DNA of 64,000 nucleotides from Thermothelomyces thermophilus ATCC 42464 (lineage: Eukaryota; Ascomycota; Sordariomycetes; Sordariales; Chaetomiaceae): positions 372,001-436,000 of the forward strand of contig NC_016477.1 of assembly GCF_000226095.1 (NCBI RefSeq). The letters run 5' to 3'. Position 1 is the first letter of the stretch; each line of letters opens with the position of its first letter. The notes under the pieces are model-generated. The model saw only the letters and a program-made list of their open reading frames with translations. It had not been told where the DNA came from and did no database searches. Shown in pieces: positions 61,599 to 64,000 of the stretch. Position numbers and translations under genes: made by a program.

Positions 61599-64000
61599 CT
61601 ACACTCGTTCAGCCTGGTCCATTTTCAACGGCTCTATGTTCCAGATTTCCTCGGCATACTCGTTAATACACCGATCCGAGCTGAAGAAGCCCATGCGCGA
61701 GACGCTCAAGATGCACTTAGTGATCCAGCCTTCCTGGTCGCGGTATGCCTCGTCCACAGCGTCGTGAGTAGCAAGGTAGCTCGAGAAGTCGTCGGAAACA
61801 AGGTAGTAGTCGCCGTGGTCGCGCACAGCCGAGATCATGCCCGCAAAATCCTGGGGGTTGCCAAAGGTCCCCTTCTCAATCTCCTCAAAGACCCGTGCCA
61901 GGTCCGGGTCGAGCGGGCTGGCCTCGCCGTACCGATGGGCGTGGCGCAGAGGCTCAACTTCCTCCGACAGGTGGCCGAAGAGGAAAATGTTGGCTTCATC
62001 AATCTCGCGGGTAATTTCAATCTGTTGACAGCGTCAATTCGATCCTGTTTATCTTCTTTTTTTTTTTTTTTTTCACATATATCTCTTCGTGCTCCACTTA
62101 CGTTGGCACCATCGCAGGTTCCAATGATCAGGCCGCCGTTAAGCACGAATTTCATGTTGCTGGTTCCGGAGGCCCTGTCTCCCGTTAGCATCCCGTCCAC
62201 TCTCCAAGGGCACGAGTCAGAGAACAAGGTTTCACATACTCCGTGCCGGCAGTCGAGATGTGCTCGCTGATGTCGGAGGCCGGAATGATCATCTCGGCTT
62301 TGCTGACATTGTAGTCCTCTATGAACACTACCTTGAGCAGGTCCCCAATATCCTTGTCGTTGTTGACGACCGCCCCGACGTTGTTGATCAGATGGATGAT
62401 CTGCTTGGCCATCCAGTAGCCAGGCGCGGCTTTTCCGCCAAAGATAGACACACGCGGCAGCTGCTTCTGGCGCTCCTCGGGGGACATGCTCTTGAGTTTC
62501 AGGTAGCGGTGGATGGCCCCAAAAATGTTCATCTGCTGGCGCTTGTACTCATGAATGCGCTTGACCTGAACGTCAAAGAGTGCAGTCGGGTTGACCGTGA
62601 CGCCCGTCGTCGCCTTGATGTGCTTAGCCAGGCGGACCTTGTTGGCGTACTTGATCTCGGCCCATTCCTTGCGGAACTCCTTGTCGTTGACGTGCAGCTC
62701 GAGCTGGTTGAGCTGTGTGAGGTCCTTCAAGAAACCGTAACCGCCCGTCTTGCTGGCGATCAGCTCCGACAGCCGTGGGTTTGCTTGGTGGAGCCAGCGG
62801 CGGGGCGTGATGCCGTTCGTCACGTTGGTGAACTTGTCAGGACCAAAGATCCTCACGAAGTCCTTGAAGATGGTTGCCTGGATGAGCTCCGAGTGCAGCT
62901 CGGCAACCCCATTCACCTTGTGCGAGCCGACAATGGCAAGGTAAGCCATGCGAATCATCTTTGGCTGCGATTCTTCGATAATGGAAACATCGCGCAGAAG
63001 CTCGAGGTCTCCGGGAAACTCGCGCTCGACTTTCTGCAGGAAGAAGAGGTTGATATCGTAGATAATCTGGAGGTGGCGCGGGAGAAGGTGCTGCATTAGG
63101 GGAACCGACCACTTCTCGAGGGCTTCCGGGAGAACGGTGTGGTTGGTGTAGCCAAAGGTGTTGACCACGATGTTCCAGGCCTCGTCCCAATCGAGACCCT
63201 CGAGATCGACCAGGATGCGCTGGAGCTCGACGATAGCCAGCGTCGGGTGGGTGTCATTGAGCTGAATGGCCACCTGATCGGGGAACTCGTTCCACGGGCG
63301 CTTCGTCCTCTTGAACCGGCGGACAATGTCGTACAGCGAGGCAGCAACCCAGAAGTACTGCTGCTTCAGACGCAGCTCCTTACCGCGGTCGAGATTGTCG
63401 TTGGGGTAGAGCACGGCGCTGATGGTCTCGGCGCGTTGCTGGTCCGCCACGGAGCTCTCGTAGTCGCCGTTGTTGAATTTCTGAAAGTCGAACTCGCCAC
63501 TGGCCGCCTTGCTCGACCACAATCTGAGGTTGTTGGTGGTCGGCGTGTTGTAGCCGGGAATGGGCACGTCGTACGGGACGGCCTTGACGGTTTCTCCACC
63601 TTCCCAGTGATAGACGGTCCTACCGGTCTCGTTGGTCTTCTTCTCGACACTGCCGTAGAATTGAACCTGCGCATGTTAGCCGAGACCCGTAGTCGACACT
63701 CCACAAGCAGACACAGCCGGTGTACTCACATCAACCGCGACGTCGTGCCGGGGGAACTCCCAGGGGTTGAAATCGAGCCAGTAGTCCGGCACCTCAACCT
63801 GATAGCCATCGATGATCTCCTGCTTGAAGATGCCATAGCGGTATCGCAAGCCATAGCCCCAGGCCGGGTAGTTCAGACTCGCCAGACTGTCCAGGAAGCA
63901 GGCGGCCAGGCGACCCAAACCGCCGTTGCCCAGGGCAGCGTCGTGCTCTTGATGGATGACGTCCTCGATACGGAAGCCAAGCTCGGCAAGACCAGCTATT
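61599..64000 (-). CDS. GPH1: Glycogen phosphorylase (5' end outside window)
   Basis: Exons on the minus strand: 64000-63730 (continues beyond the window), 63666-62240, 62174-62102 and 62021-61599. About 730 residues are visible and roughly the first 150 are missing. [20 protein letters not shown] and [15 protein letters not shown] are classic phosphorylase motifs. The pyridoxal-phosphate lysine is in [10 protein letters not shown], split by the intron at 62239-62175. It releases glucose-1-phosphate from glycogen in the cytosol, and in yeast it is induced in stationary phase and stress. Introns are 63, 65 and 80 nt with normal ends. The reading stops at TAG 61601-61599 after [15 protein letters not shown], a normal C-terminus. 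No regulatory phosphorylation site can be judged without the N-terminus. Confidence 0.96.

Noticed and set aside
61401-63099. Plus-strand frames of 289 and 279 codons opposite GPH1
   Set aside because: They span real GPH1 introns and exons without splice signals and carry no recognisable domain.

Overview
The window is filamentous ascomycete DNA, probably Sordariomycetes and perhaps Chaetomiaceae (inferred from intron style, gene content and codon bias). Two very different halves meet near 40.25 kb. Positions 1 to about 40250 are AT-rich and gene-free, packed with dead LTR retrotransposons in which CpA/TpG has been turned into TpA almost everywhere. This is the signature of repeat-induced point mutation (RIP). 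From 40.25 kb to the end the sequence is GC-rich with short introns and intact housekeeping genes.

The left half is a nest of Ty3/Gypsy elements. Element B (7507-15063, +), element C (32025-39618, +) and element D (22575-29808, +) are complete, each with two LTRs and an exact 5-bp target duplication (AGGTA, ACTTA and CTAAT respectively). Element A (1-6670, -) is related to B and C and runs off the left edge. A and C share one LTR type and B has another, with a common 3' part. B, C and D, and apparently A, are chromoviruses with a chromodomain after the integrase. An older Gypsy element H lies on the minus strand (LTR 20231-20668, gag about 18.2-19.3 kb, RT 15064-15720, RNase H 6671-7506). It was split by B between RT and RNase H, and by A after RNase H. 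A gag-like relic F (20.9-22.4 kb, -) and two further 438-439-bp LTR-like repeats (30.7 and 31.4 kb) complete the block.

The most unusual signal is an antisense gene between the chromodomain and the 3' LTR of the A/B/C family. In C it reads on the minus strand as two exons (39043-38854 and 38767-38394) joined by a plausible 86-nt intron. It encodes a cluster with the exact spacing C-x2-C-x6-C-x8-C-x2-C-x6-C, as in Zn(II)2Cys6 transcription factors, followed by a coiled coil. B has the same 30-codon cluster at 14412-14323 and a homologous coiled coil, and A retains the coiled-coil end at 2-298.

The right half holds, in order: a J-domain protein (41584-44471, +); the nuclear HtrA-type protease NMA111 (46208-49438, +); the secretory-pathway DENN-like protein AVL9 (50798-53716, +); the stress MAP kinase HOG1 with a TGY activation loop (54834-56466, -, nine exons); a weak three-exon candidate (59051-59875, +); a 218-residue putative membrane protein (60906-61562, -); and glycogen phosphorylase GPH1 (61599 to beyond 64000, -). 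The 218-codon frame starts 36 nt after the GPH1 stop and is in frame with it, so either a bicistronic mRNA or stop-codon readthrough is possible. The genes are independent housekeeping, stress and carbon-storage functions, not a cluster.
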